Shown: piece by piece, positions 36,546-48,700 of the stretch
Position numbering within the stretch: position 1 is the first letter of the stretch
Layout of the letters: each line of letters starts with the position of its first letter
Assembly: GCA_963693085.1 (NCBI GenBank)
Contig: OY856409.1
Location: forward strand, 665,723,591 to 665,787,590
DNA: 64,000 nucleotides
Source of the DNA: Alisma plantago-aquatica
Lineage: Eukaryota; Streptophyta; Magnoliopsida; Alismatales; Alismataceae
Direction: 5' to 3'
Position numbers and translations under genes: made by a program
Notes under the pieces: generated by a model
The model's input: only the letters and a program-made list of their open reading frames with translations
Databases searched by the model: none
What the model was told of the DNA's origin: nothing

Positions 36546-39008
36546 GCTACAAAAAAAGATCATTTTCCGCTACCTTTTATTGACCAAGTTCTTGAAAGAT
36601 TAGTTCATCACGATTTCTTTTGTTTCCTTGATGGCTTTTCAAGTTTTTACCAGGTACCCATCTTGCCTGACGATCAGTAGAAAACAACATTCACATGCCT
36701 CTACGTCACTTATGCATTCAGAAGGATGCCCTTCGGACTCTACAACGCCCCCGCTACCTTTTAAAGATGCATGATATCGATGTGCTCAGATTTTCTAGAA
36801 GACATCGTAGAAGTTTTCATGGATGACTTTTCAGTCTATGGGAAGGACTTCGATAGCTGTATGAAGAATCTGTCATTGGTCCTTCAAAGGTGCGAGGAGA
36901 ACAGCCTAGTTCTGAACTGGGAGAAGTGTCATTTCATGGTGCGGGAGGGCGTCGTTCTAGGGCATAAAATCTCAAGGCATGGGATCGAGGTGGACGTAAG
37001 CAAAGTCGAAGCAATATCTAAGCTCCCTCCACCGAAATCTGTGATGGGAGTGAGAAGCTTCCTCGAGCACGCCGGATATTACCGAAGATTCATCAAGGAC
37101 TTTTTGAAGATTTCCAAACCACTGTCCAATCTTCTGGTAAAAGATGCTGAATTTGTTTTCTCTAACGATTGTCTCAGTGCTTTTCAAACCCTGAAAAATG
37201 CTTTAATATCACCACCTATCCTTCAAGCGCCAGAATGGGGTTTACCTTTTGAGCTGATGTGCGACGCTAGTGACTACGCGGTTGGAGCAGTCCTGGGGCA
37301 AAAGAAAGACAAAAAGCACCATGTGATTTGCTACGCTAGTCGCACGTTGGACGAGGCTCAAGTAAAATACACAACAACTGAGAAGGAGATGCTCGCGATC
37401 GTCTTCGCGTTCGATAAGTTCAGGTCGTATCTCGTCGGAGCTAAGGTTAAAGTATACACAGATCACGGGGCTATAAAATACTTGATGCAAAAGAAAGACG
37501 CAAAGCCCAGACTGTTGAGGTGGGCCTTACTGCTCCAAGAGTTCGACCATGAAATTATCGACAAGAAGGGCGCGGAGAATGTGGTCGCATACCACCTATC
37601 AAGGAATGTGGCCAAGAGAGATGGAGGGCCTCCAATCAACGACGACTACGCCGATGAGGCCCTTATGTTGGCCGAAGCTCAAGAAGAAAGCTTACCCTGG
37701 TTTGCAGACATCTGCAATTATCTTGTTTGCGGAGAACTACCTCCTGACATCACGTACAATCAGAAAAAGAAGCTATTTGTGGATGCTAAAAACTACTACT
37801 CGGATGATCCTCTCCTGTTCAGAAAGTGCGCCGACAACTTATACAGGAGGTGTATCCCAGAAGAAGAAACCGCGGACATCCTGAAGGAATGCCATGCCTC
37901 CCCCTATGGTGGTCACCTGGGTAGCGAAAGAACAGCTGCAAAGGTGCTACAGTCAGGTTTCTACTGGCCCTCCTTATTTAAAGACGCTGCACAATTTGTG
38001 AAGGTTTGCAAAGAGTGCCAGTTTACAGGGAACATAGGGCGGAGGAATGAAATGCCAATGGCAAGCTGGATCGAATTAGAAATATTTGACGTGTGGGGGA
38101 TCGACTACATGGGACCATTTCCCCCATCCCGGGGGTATCAATACATACTCGTGGTAGTGGATTATGTATCGAAGTGGGTGGAAGCGGTAGCCACCCAAAT
38201 CTGCAACGCCAAGTCGGTTATCAAGCTCTTTGAGAAGACCATCTTTCCTCGTTTCGGTGTACCACGCACGGTTATAAGCGACGTAGGGTCGCACTTTGGA
38301 GAGAGACAGTTCGAAGCACTCCTACGCAAGTACGGAGTGAAACACAAGATCACTACACCCTACCACCCACAGACGTCAGGGCAGGTAGAGGTTTCTAATA
38401 GACAAATCAAGCAGATCTTGGAGAAAACTGTCAGCCAAACAAGGAAAGACTGGTCTATGAAGCTTGACGACGCGCTTTGGGCCTACCGTACTGCTTACAA
38501 AACGCCCATCGGAAACACCCCCTACCGGCTTATCTACAGAAAGTCCTGCCATCTGCCTTTAGAATTGGAACACAGGGCCCTTTGGGCAATCAAGTTCCTA
38601 AATATGGACCTCGACAAAGCAAGAGAAAAGAGGTTTTTGCAGCTTCAAGAGCTCGAAGAGCTGAGAATGAACGCCTACGAAAATGCAAAAATCTACAAAC
38701 AGAGGACTAAATTGTGGCATGATGCCCACCTCAGGAGAAAAGATGTAAGCGAAGGGGATAAGGTCTTGTTATTCAAGTCCTCTATTCGTCTTTTCCCTGG
38801 GAAGTTACAAACAAGGTGGTCTGGACCGTTCATTGTGTCAAAGATATACCCATCTGGAATGATGGAGCTCTACGACAAAGACGATCCGACCAAAGTCTTT
38901 CAAGTGAATGGGCACAGGGTAGAAAGGTTCTATAAAGATGAAGCATTTGTCAGGAAAGCAGAGGTCAGTCTGCAAGATATGGGCACAGTCAAGGGCGGAG
39001 CAAGATGA
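36546..39008 (+). pseudogene. Athila pol: RT (partial), RNase H, integrase
   Basis: Readable from ATKKDHFPLPFIDQVL through stops TAG 36678-36680 and TAA 36762-36764, then an open frame of 745 codons (from 36771). RT: the catalytic FMDD lies at residues 16-19 of the open part. RNase [35 protein letters not shown]. The last conserved block reads VAYHLSR where the family has VADHLSR, so a conserved Asp is lost. Integrase: zinc motif H..H..CKEC (about 380-420), catalytic-core Asp in GIDYMGPF and SDVGSHF, and Glu after HPQTSGQ. A C-terminal GPFIV domain follows. Stops and the missing N-terminus rule out activity. Confidence 0.9.
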
Positions 39009-41486
39009 TCTTACACTGGTTGAGCTGGTGACGCAAACTTCAGCGCTACTCAGGAGGCAGCCCGAGTTTTTCTTTCTTTCATAGAGTAGGATGCATTTTT
39101 CTAATTACTGGTAAAAACAAACTTTATGGACTGTAATAAGGCCCAAGTCAGAGTACGCACTGAGCATACCGACTCTTTTATTTTATGGGTCATCGCTGAA
39201 TTTTGCTAAGCATTGAGGAGTAATTATGTCTGAGGTCAGGGGCTCTACCCTGATCCGATGATGTTTTGCCCATCTATTTCTTTGTTTTCCCCCACCTTGC
39301 TTTAAGTTTCTGACGCCTTCTTTTACGCTGTGTCGAGCAGCAGCTCAGCTGGCGCACAACCACGCTTGTATCGGGCCACAGTTTCTTGGGTACCGCAAAA
39401 GCCGCGACGGATGGTATTCTCGAGTGACAGCCGTATCGTGCATTGGAATAAATGCCCTTAATTAGACTGACGGCACGTCATCTCGGGAATGGCATGTCTC
39501 AAGCGGCCGAAGCACGCCCAAAACTGCCTGATTTACCCCCAGCTGAGTTTGTTATATATAGTAAGGTGGATTTATCGTGTCGGGCTATCACACTTACTCC
39601 TTTTAGCCACTCGTTCTTTTCAGTAAGCCGCTTTTGCTCCCGTATCACCCAGCCTGCCTTCACCTTTGTATCGGGTGATGGCTCCAATGAGCAAAGGTAT
39701 AGCCCGACAGGCTCATCGCCCGATACGAGTTTTCATATTGCGCGCTGTCTATCGGGTTTAAGAGCCTAGCCGATTTTCATATCGCCCGACGCAGTTAAGC
39801 ACGAAATAACAGCCGATAGTGTTTGCCCGATACGCCATATCGGGCGACACGTTTTGTGATGTCCTGATAGGCAGTTGATCTTTGGCGACCTTATCGCCCG
39901 ATACATCTGTGTCGGGCGGTGTGCTGTGCCGCACAGATCTCCTCGTATCGTCCAACCCTGTATCGCCTTGAGCTTTCTTTTGATGGACGATACTCGGATT
40001 TTGAAATAAGTCGAGTTTTATCGAGTTTCTTTTGCTTTTCCTACCTAAGATTTGAATGGTTAATGAACTTGATAACAGGAACAGATCGCACAAGAATCAG
40101 AGTTGCGAACGCAGCTGAAGCAACAACTGTCAGACAGAAATGTCACAACCCCGAAGAGGAATACTTCCTTATTATAGTCTGTCTTCTGTGGTGGTTTAGG
40201 ACCATCTTCAGAGACAACACAAGTCTTGCCCCGATGGAGTCCGGATCTCATCTGGGCACTCCGGTTCCATCCTCTTAAGGAGGGGGAGCATCCACAAGTG
40301 TTTTCAAGAGCTCTCTATCTACCATGCGCAAGCTTCGAGCTTCCTTCTTGTGAGCTTTGCATTTGTTCCGGCTGCTTCCAACTGGGGAAATAAAAGGGCT
40401 GCAGTAGAGAAGCATATTGCAGCTTCTCGAAGGCACAAGCGAGCCCGCTACATAACCTTCACTGGGATAACATGACCTCACCCGGTATACTTCGCTACTC
40501 TGGGACAGAGTGCGGAGTAAGTTTGGGGGGGTACCCGTGTACCAGTGAAGGAGGTATAAAAAGTTTCTTTACCTCCACCCTTTGTGCCATTTTGTCCTTG
40601 CTCTTTATCATTTGTATGTACCCATGCCCGTATAAAATGTCATGATCATATAAAAAAGAGAAATTTTTGAAAAATTTTGCTTTTATTCTCCATACTTATG
40701 TATAAAGTTGCTATAATAGTGAAAACATGTTGCGACTTCTTGCAAAGTTAGTTTTCTATGTGCTTAACGAGATGCAAGTTCTTTTATATCTTTTTTATAA
40801 TGCTGCTTCAAACGAACAAAAGAGTATGTTTTGCCATGACAAAAATTTCGAAAAATACAATAATCTCGCAAACAGCTAAGAGACGAGTATGGAGAATGAA
40901 AAAGCTGCCCAAACAGTAGAAATCTCTTTGTTTCCCCTCCCCAACGAAAATCCCAAAAAGAGAGAGAAGCCTTATGAGTGTGAATAAAAGCAGGAGAGTT
41001 GTGCCCAATAAAAGAAAAGAAAAAAATATATATACACACTTGTTTTCCAAAAGTACCCATCTTTAGGCATGGTAGATCCGGGGCAGTGGTACGTAGGATG
41101 TGAAATCACTGCTCTAAAGCCAACTGGCTTGGACTGCAGGGACCACTTTCCCGTTAACGGACCCTTACCTGGATGGACTGATGGGAAACAAGGAAAAACC
41201 CCAAAAAGCCTTAGCCTACCCAATACACAACTTTCTGCCTCAAAAATAAAGTAGTTTGGTGTGTAAGCTAACTTCGAAATCATACAACAAAGTCTCGCCG
41301 AAGCTGTAGAGAAGAATCTTACTTAAACAATAAGGTAGGAAAAACTAAGTCTTTTGTTCGTAATGAGACAGCATTATCTTTAAGGCATTACGATTCTTAT
41401 TTCACCTTTTGAACAGAGAGCTATTCTGAGCAGAAGAAGCATCACTAAATATAGTTTAAATATTGATTGAGGACAATCAAAACGCT
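39009..41486 (+). other. Athila post-pol region without a clear gene
   Basis: No intact frame for the env-like ORF seen in some Athila elements. The part at 39640-39990 is dense in GCCCGATA/TATCGGGC motifs. A second PPT-like run (GTAAGTTTGGGGGGGTACCC) lies at about 40518-40537. The frames present (up to 119 codons) have no domain I recognise. Confidence 0.6.
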
Positions 41487-41500
41487 AAGTTTGGGGGAGT
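41487..41500 (+). other. Athila polypurine tract
   Basis: AAGTTTGGGGGAGT directly precedes the LTR start TGATAACACC, the standard Athila arrangement. Confidence 0.85.
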
Positions 41501-43273
41501 TGATAACACCTATTTTTGTGATGTTTTTGTCCTTTATTTTGTTATCAAAACTGCCCTATTCTGCTATTTTCCTCTCTTTTATTAGCACTTTCGCAATAAT
41601 TGGCCAAGCAATGCTCTTAATCCAATTTTTCCATCTTTTGCAGAGTTTTTCCTCATTTTGGTGCAATAAGGTCGGTCGTCCCGGTCCACAAATAAGTCCA
41701 AAGTCTGTTTCGGCCTTCCTAACGCCCGATACGACCTCTGCCCGACAGGGTGGAGCGACACAATGACGCACGACAAAGGGATGCCGCACAAGAAGAAGCT
41801 GACAGACGACACGCCTTCTACCTAATAGGGAGCCAAGCTCGCCCGACAGCCCGGCTTGTCGGGCGACACAAGCCACCCACCGGCAGGCACGCCGCCCGTC
41901 ACGTGATCGATAGCCGACACCCCTGCGCCGAGCGATACCCGTATCGGCCGCACACCGACCCGCGAATAAGGAGGACACGTGGCGCTTCGAGCACCATAAC
42001 TTCCCCCAACCGCTGCCTATAAATAGCAGCTACAGGAAGTCGAAAAGATAGGTTCAGACAGTTGGGAACTTTGAGTGATCTTCGAGGGAGAACTACGAGA
42101 GTATCGTGCCCCAGTGCTCGTGTCAGGCAACTCTAGGTGAGCTCTTCCTCATCCTGAGAGGGAGGGGATGGTTCACTTAGGACCGTCTCGGGTGACACTG
42201 CGGGCCGATATCAGCCAACGTTGATAAGCGACACAAGTGCCCGACACAAGTGCCCGACAGTAGAAAGCGTCGCTCCATGCCCGACAAGATATCGAACCCA
42301 ATACGCTTCGCTCGTTAGGCGTGCCGCCCGAGAGGGTTCACCGCCCGACATGAGTGTATCGTCCAGGGTCCTTGAGCGATACAGTAGGCCATCATGCGTA
42401 CCGCCTGAGAGGGTGTGTCGCCCGACACTACTGTATCGAGCTAGGCTCATGGCCGATATCGGGCTGGAGAGCTGTTGTAGCCTATCGACCTTCTACATCA
42501 AGAAGGCGACATCTATCTTTAATTCTGTTATTTAATTCTTTATTTACGCATTGTAATTAAGACCTTTAATGTTTATGGAAATAGAATAGCTTAATTACTT
42601 GTTGCTCTATGCTTGGTACATGTGTTGGATGACTGCTATGTTTGATATCCGAACTCTAACTTGCATGTTTGGATCGTGTTTTGCTTAGCTACCGAACTGT
42701 GTTTTCCCGTCGCAACAACTTCGAGAGTTGTGTTTTGGCTCTAGTGTTTGGTCCGATTCTGGAGTACGAGAGTGCCTGGAACGGAGTTGTTTCAGTAACA
42801 TTCCACTCTAACTTAAGTCTGATAGCCTCGAGAGGGGTGTTGACGCTTGGTTAGAGGTACCCGCTCTGAGAGAGGGGTGCAGGATATTATTGTTGTCGCT
42901 TGTTTTACTGTAGTCTTATCCTTCGTACCTTGCTCTAGCTCTAGTTTTATCTTTCTGTTTCTGTTGCATGAAACCCCCTAAAAACCTTAAATCTCTCTAG
43001 TAGCTCCAGTTGGAGATAGTTTTCTTGTTTTGTTTGTGACATCTTGTTGTTTCCCTTTTGGGGAATTTATTATCTCTTTATACCTGCGGGAGTGTAGCGT
43101 GTCGATTCTGGGTTCTCAACACTACCCCCCTTGTCCCTGTGTTCGACCCCGTATATCTACTTCGACCTCGTAAACAAAGTTACGGGGTCCTAGAAGGATT
43201 CGGGTTTATAAATGTAAAAGCTCGACTACCTCAAATCCGCCTCCACTTTTGGACGCGCGATTTAGGCCGGTCA
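41501..43273 (+). repeat. Athila 3' LTR
   Basis: Starts TGATAACACC after the PPT and ends GGCCGGTCA, giving TG...CA ends. It carries many GCCCGACA/GCCCGATA motifs at 41700-42480 around a TATA box. Its partner LTR is missing, so the 3' boundary rests on the CA dinucleotide and the closeness of the CACTA-2 target site. Confidence 0.75.
42017..42026 (+). promoter_or_regulatory. Athila LTR TATA box
   Basis: CTATAAATAG within a GC-rich LTR, about 515 bp after the LTR start, with reiterated GCCCGACA-type motifs on both sides. Confidence 0.65.
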
Positions 43274-43279
43274 ATATAG

Positions 43280-43282
43280 TAA
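43280..43282. repeat. CACTA-2 target-site duplication TAA (pair at 53109-53111)
   Basis: TAA lies directly before CACTACTAC and directly after the right end ACTAGTG. A 3-bp duplication is the CACTA rule. Confidence 0.8.
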
Positions 43283-43650
43283 CACTACTACATTTTTGTC
43301 CAGTAACGTCGCTGCCCATAGCATCATTTTTACTAGAATAACCGACCTAATAGACTACTGCATCGGTTTTATAAAAACCGACCTTATAGGTTTCCCGCGG
43401 TGAAAATTCGTGCAATTTTAGCTTTGCGCCTTGATCTATAGGGTCGGTTTTTTTAAAATAACCGATGCTATAGGGTCAACAAAAAATGCGGGCACTGCTT
43501 TGGAACTCTAGAATCGGTTTTTATATATAACCAACCTTACAGATGTGGTCTGTAGAGTCGGTTATTCTAAAAAACCGTCGCTATAGGTTAAGTCCCGGCA
43601 CCATTTTTTTAATAGACTTTAGGGTCGGTTTTTTACCCAAAACCGACGTT
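43283..43650. repeat. CACTA-2 left terminus and subterminal repeats
   Basis: After the TIR, about six units of 30-35 bp (near 43342, 43365, 43440, 43512, 43556, 43622) have the form GGTCGGTTTTT-spacer-AAAACCGACSTTATAGG. Each unit is therefore itself a small inverted repeat, with most differences in the central AT spacer. They are the likely binding sites of the element's TNPA-type protein. Confidence 0.8.
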
Positions 43651-43689
43651 ATAGGTCTTCTACATTGCACATAGCAGCCCGATTGTAAG

Positions 43690-43990
43690 GCTTAGGTTGT
43701 CATTTGCTACTGCTACTACTCTCCGTTTCCGCTCCCGAGCCCGAAGAAAGGCAGCTCCGCCTCTACAAAGGTGACCTCCCCCAACCATCTCCTCGTCCGA
43801 AAGGAGGCAAACTAGCGCCACTTTCCTTGGACGACGACGCCCAAGCTTCTTACCACCATCTCCGGCGGCGACGACGCTCCTTACCACCATCTTCGACGTC
43901 GTTTTCCTTAGAAGACGACGACGCCTTAGGCGTTGCTTTTCTCTCCGGTGCTTTCTTCCTTGAAAGTCGACGACGACGATGACTTAGGTG
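43690..43990 (+). other. GC-rich GACGAC block near the CACTA-2 5' end
   Basis: About 300 bp much richer in GC than its surroundings, with GACGACGAC and CGGCGGCGACG runs. An open frame (43704-43982) gives a low-complexity Ser/Asp/Arg protein with no domain. Its position matches the GC-rich, methylation-prone 5' control region of maize En/Spm. I read it as promoter/first exon, not a separate gene. At 44115-44150 is a GCACGGCTGTGC/GCACGACCGTG pair that recurs at the other end. Confidence 0.5.
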
Positions 43991-44576
43991 TTGCAAGGGT
44001 TGTGCGCATCTCTCCGGTTCTTTTCCCGCATAAGCTCCCTCACTGACCGGTTCTTCTCAAGGTATTGTCTCTACCGCCTCACTCCTTCATCTTACTTTCA
44101 AGCAACTGACCAGGTAGCACGGCTGTGCTGGGCAGCACGACCGTGTCGGATGAGTTGCAAAATCATCAAAATTTATCAATTTTGAATTTGTTACTGCTCC
44201 TATAAAATTGATATATACTGACCCCTAATTAATACATTATAACAGAATTGAATTATACATTTGTGTTATTACAGGTGTTATTGACTTGTTGTTGACTTGC
44301 ATATATTTCTTCTTCAGCTTACAAGTGAGGTATAATATTCTCACTCTCCCAATGTGCCATTTTATTTGACTAGTAAATCAACCAATAATAAAAATATGTA
44401 TTCATTCATATCTACATTTTGTTATCAATCACATAAGTAATCATTATATATACATTCCAGAAATATGAGGGTAGACATTGTGTAGTCTTAGATTGACACT
44501 TTAGGGTTTATATATGAGATCATCGATGCATGATGTTTAACTTAATATATAAATATGACAATAATACATTTATGCA

Positions 44577-45165
44577 GGCCCAATATGTTGAAGACCCCGG
44601 CTACCTCCAACTTAGGACCAATCTTGGGCCTAAAAGCATGCTATCTGACATCATTGTGAATGGAGTGTGGACGATCCTTGAGATTAGATGGGTTGAACAG
44701 CTGCAAAGGATATGCAGCAGTGTCAAGCTGGGCAGAGGAGCTGATATATGCATGCTCGGGAATCTTAAATCCATCACCCTAAAATATGCTTGGGAGTTTT
44801 GCAGGACCAAGCATGAGGTTCTGCCTTGGACCAGCTGGGTGTGGAAGACCAGGGCGCCTAAAAGAGCCGCTATCTGCTACTGGAAAGCTTTGCACAGCAG
44901 GCTGACTACTGAAGACTATTTGCAGAAAGTTGGTATCAGTTTAGCTTCTAGATGCAGCGTGTGCTGCAAGGAAGTGGAAACAAATGACCATATTCTATGG
45001 AAATGCGATTTTGCAGCAGAAATATGGAGCAGAGCAGAGTCGTGTCTATCCTTTAAACCAGACGACATCCAAGAAGTTCACCTGCTCAAGAACAAAAAGG
45101 AAGCATTGCTGGATATTCTCATCATCCACCATATTTGGATACATAGAAATCGCTGCATTTTTTAA
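44577..45165 (+). pseudogene. LINE ORF2 C-terminus with RT zinc-binding (zf-RVT) domain
   Basis: The open frame continues into CACTA sequence upstream (ATG 44530), but LINE sequence starts at 44577. Core landmarks: WVWKTRAPKRAAICYWKALH, then RLTTEDYLQKVGI, then CSVC followed by HILWKC (CX2C...HX4C), the zf-RVT pattern found downstream of RT in plant LINEs. RT and endonuclease are absent through 5' truncation. Confidence 0.85.
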
Positions 45166-45355
45166 GGCAGTAGGAGCAAACCATACAGCATGTGGCGCTG
45201 CATAGATACTGATTATAGAAGTTTGCATAGATAAGGTGCATCCTTCCTTTTTTGTCTAAAGATACCTATCTTTACAAATGTATTGAGCTTTGCTCCCCCC
45301 GTTTTTTTGTAAATTTTGTGAGTAATGAAAAAGGAACGTGCTTACTGACCAAAAA
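44577..45355 (+). mobile_element. 5'-truncated LINE (L1-type) insertion in CACTA-2
   Basis: Flanked by 14-bp duplications AATACATTTATGCA (44563-44576 and 45356-45369), with a short A run at its 3' end. About 780 bp, so only the 3' end of a plant L1-type LINE. The 3' tail GTAAATTTTGTGAGTAATGAAAAAGG resembles plant LINE ends. Confidence 0.85.
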
Positions 45356-45441
45356 AATACATTTATGCATGTATCAACTTAGAAACTCGTTCAAAATTTA
45401 CTCATAGGAGTAAATTTTGGATAGTCCCCGGTTTGGGACTA

Positions 45442-45665
45442 TTTTTGGATATTTAATCTCACTTAGGATGTAACTGTATAATGTATGTTTAGTTTTTGAA
45501 GAAAATTTTAGTAGTATTTCCTCATTTGTTCTCTAGGTACATATGTGAGTGGTTATTTACCATTTACATCGGGGTACTTGGAGAACTTAGGAGAAATGCT
45601 ACTGAAATTTTCTTCAAAACTAAACATACATTATATAGTTACTAGTGAGATTAAATATTCAAAAA
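45442..45665. repeat. Long foldback (arms about 95 bp) upstream of the CACTA-2 transposase
   Basis: Left arm 45442-45540 and right arm 45574-45665 are inverted copies with few mismatches (landmarks TTTAATCTCACT, ATAATGTATGTTTAGTTTT, GAAGAAAATTT). The loop is about 33 bp. It lies 120 bp before the transposase ATG. RNA from it would form a near-perfect hairpin. It could be a nested foldback MITE or part of the element's leader. Confidence 0.8.
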
Positions 45666-45785
45666 TGGGATAGGTGGTACACTTTAGTATAAAAGTAATT
45701 AACTTCCTATCAATAAAAACTTACAACTTATAGTATCAATATTGAATGCCTAGTTTTATAATTAATTTTTAATGTGATATAAAAA

Positions 45786-48700
45786 ATGGATCGAAGTTGG
45801 ATGTCTATCAAGAACCATTGTAGTCCATAGTTTGCCAAAGGTCTTGATGAATTTATCAGATTTGCTGAGGAACATAGGAAACTACCTACAGATAGGTTAT
45901 ATTGTCCATGTAGAAATTGTGGTAACAATTTGAAAGTTGATACTACTGAGGAAATTAAGGATCATGTCATATGCAATGGGATCATACAAGGTTATAATGA
46001 ATGGTATTGGCATGGAGATAAAATTAATAATGGATCAGAAAATGTCGATACTAATAGTTGTGGCATAAAAGATATAGATAATGATGATAATTTCAATGAT
46101 GAACCGATTCAGGATGACCCGATTCAGGATGATATGGTTGATGAGATTCTACGTAGTTGTCGGGACAATGTCATTTATCCACCTTCTTTATTTGCAAACA
46201 TTGTCCATGATGCTGAAAAACCTTTATATAAGGGTTGTACTAAGTTCACAAGGTTGAGTGTTGTGATGCGATTATATACTCTTAAATCTCAAAACCGATG
46301 GAGCGATAAGAGTTTCACTTCACTGTTGTCTTTGTTAAAGGAAATTCTTCCTGAAGGCAACGAGCTTCCAATTTCAACATATCAAGCAAAGAAAATAATG
46401 TGCCGAATGGGAATGGAGGCTAAGAAGATTCATGCATGTCCAAATGATTGTGTGTTATTTCAGAAGGACTATAGTAATTTAATAAATTATCCAAAATGTG
46501 GTGCGTCAAGGTATAAGACCACAAATTTAGCTAAGGTTAAAAATAGCTCTCCTGTCAAGGTGATGTGGTATCTACCAATAATACCATGACTTCAACGTTT
46601 ATTTGCTAATACAGAAGATGCACAAAATTTGTCTTGGCATGGGGAGTTAAAGGTCAATGATGATGGCATCCTACGACATGCATCTGATTCACCACAGTGG
46701 AAGAAAATTGATTTATTATACCCTCAATTTGGTAAAGAACCAAGAAACTTAAGACTTAGACTCTGTACAGATGGAATGAATCCCTATGGTACATTAAGCA
46801 GCCAACATAGCACGTGGCCTGTTATGATTGTTATATACAATCTTCCTCCTTGGTTGTGTATGAAAAATAAGTATGTCATGTTGTCAATATTGATAGCAGG
46901 GCCCAAGCAACATGGAAATGATATTGATGTTTACCTTCAACCTCTAATAGATGACCTAATGAAACTATGGGAAGAAGGTATTATGACATATGATGTTTCA
47001 CGTAAAGAGATCTTCATTTTGCGTGCTATATTGTTTTGCACGATTAATGACTTTCCAGCTTATGGAAATTTGTCTGGATATAGCATACAAGGATACAAAG
47101 CATGTCCTATTTGTGAGGAAAATATTGATTCAATCAGACTAAAACATGGTGGTAAAATCGTATATCTTGGTCATCGGAGATTTCTCCCACCAGTGCATCC
47201 TTATCGAAGGCAACACAAAACCTTTAATGGGTCAACTGAGGAATGAAGTGCTCCTAAATCTATACCAGGAAATGTTGTATATGATAGGGTGAAACATATT
47301 GTTAATGAATTTGGAAAGAGTTCAAGTAGTCGTACACTCGCATGTGACAAATCTCTATACAAGAAAAGGTCAATATTCTGGGATCTTCCTTATTGGAGAT
47401 CTTTGGCAATTAGACACTGCATTGACGTCATGCATGTTGAAAAAAATATTTGTGATAGCATCATTGGTACGCTATTGAACATACCAGGAAAGACTAAAGA
47501 TGGCATAAAATCTAGAAAAGATTTAGAATTAATGGGTATAAGAAAAGAATTATCAGTGGAGATCAGGGGTCGCCGCACATATTTACCACCAGTTTGTTAC
47601 ACTTTGTCAAAGAAGGAGAAAAAGACTTTCTGTGAGTGCTTGTATAATATTAAGGTTCCACAAAGATACTCTTCTAATATTCGTAGATTGGTATCAATGA
47701 AGGATCTGAAGTTGATAGGTCTCAAATATCACGATTGTCACACCTTAATGGAACAAATTTTACATGTGGCTATTCGATCTATATTGCCAAAGCATGTAAG
47801 ATTTGCAATCACAAGACTCTATTTCTTCTTCAATGAAATATGCAACAAAGTGATACATCTTGATACTCTCGATAAATTATAGAAAGATGTAATTGTTACC
47901 ATGTGTCAGCTTGAAATGTACTTTCCTCCATTTTTTGATATCATGGTTCATCTTGTAGTACATATTACAAGGGAGGTGAAGATGTTGGGTCCAATTTTCT
48001 TACACTAGATGTATCCATTTGAATGCTACATGAGTGTTTTTAAAGGTGATGTTTAGAATCATTATCATCCTGAAGGGAGTATTGTTGAGGGTTACATGGC
48101 TAGGGAGGTGATGGACTTTTGCAATGATTTTTTGAATTGCAATGAAACTTCTAGAAATCTAAAAAATTTCCATCACACTGAATCTTATTGTGGCAAAGGA
48201 ACTCTGGGAGGACACGTGAAAGGAATCAGTCGTGAGTTGTAGGAACAAGCACTTGTATATTTTACACAGCATCGATGAAGTTAGTAGCTACATCACATAA
48301 CACAATGATCTTGTCAAAAGAAATCATCTGTGATCCAGTTCAATGTGGCTTGCAAGAGAGCATAATCGAACATTTATTAAGTGGTTTGAAGAGAAATTAT
48401 TTAATCAACTATCTGAATCACTGAATAATGTTGCTGAGAACATAAAATGGCTCGCCTTTAAGCCAAAAATGGATGTCATGTCATATGAAGGTTATGACAT
48501 AAACATATTTTCATACTACACAAAGCGTCAAGATGAAAGTAGTGTAGTTCAAAATAGTGGGGTCACTGTTCAAGCTTGTTCATTGTATTTTGCTAGTGCC
48601 AAAGATAAAAGACCACGCAAAGCTGAGATGTCATATTACGGCATCATTGAGGACATATGGGAATTGGACTACACAAATTTTAGAGTTCCTATCTTTAGGT

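Larger units (their letters stand above)
36531..43273 (+). mobile_element. Athila-type gypsy retrotransposon, 5'-truncated
   Basis: Begins in the middle of RT at about 36546, directly against the truncated CACTA-1 transposase, and runs through RNase H, integrase, a 2.5 kb post-pol region, a PPT and a 1773-bp 3' LTR. The 5' LTR, gag and the first part of pol are absent. Integrase and 3'-end features match Athila/Tat elements. Because both neighbours are truncated at the same point, a deletion after insertion is the simplest cause. Confidence 0.85.

Noticed and set aside
39452..40278. Frames of 105-119 codons after Athila pol, considered as env-like
   Set aside because: No signal peptide, transmembrane segment or conserved pattern; they follow the GCCCGATA repeats.
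41556..42535. Frames up to 140 codons on both strands in the Athila LTR
   Set aside because: GC-rich, CpG-word-driven and present on both strands at once; open by composition only.
43704..43982. Arg/Asp/Ser-rich 92-codon frame near the CACTA-2 end
   Set aside because: Comes from GAC/CGG triplet runs; no homologue recognised.
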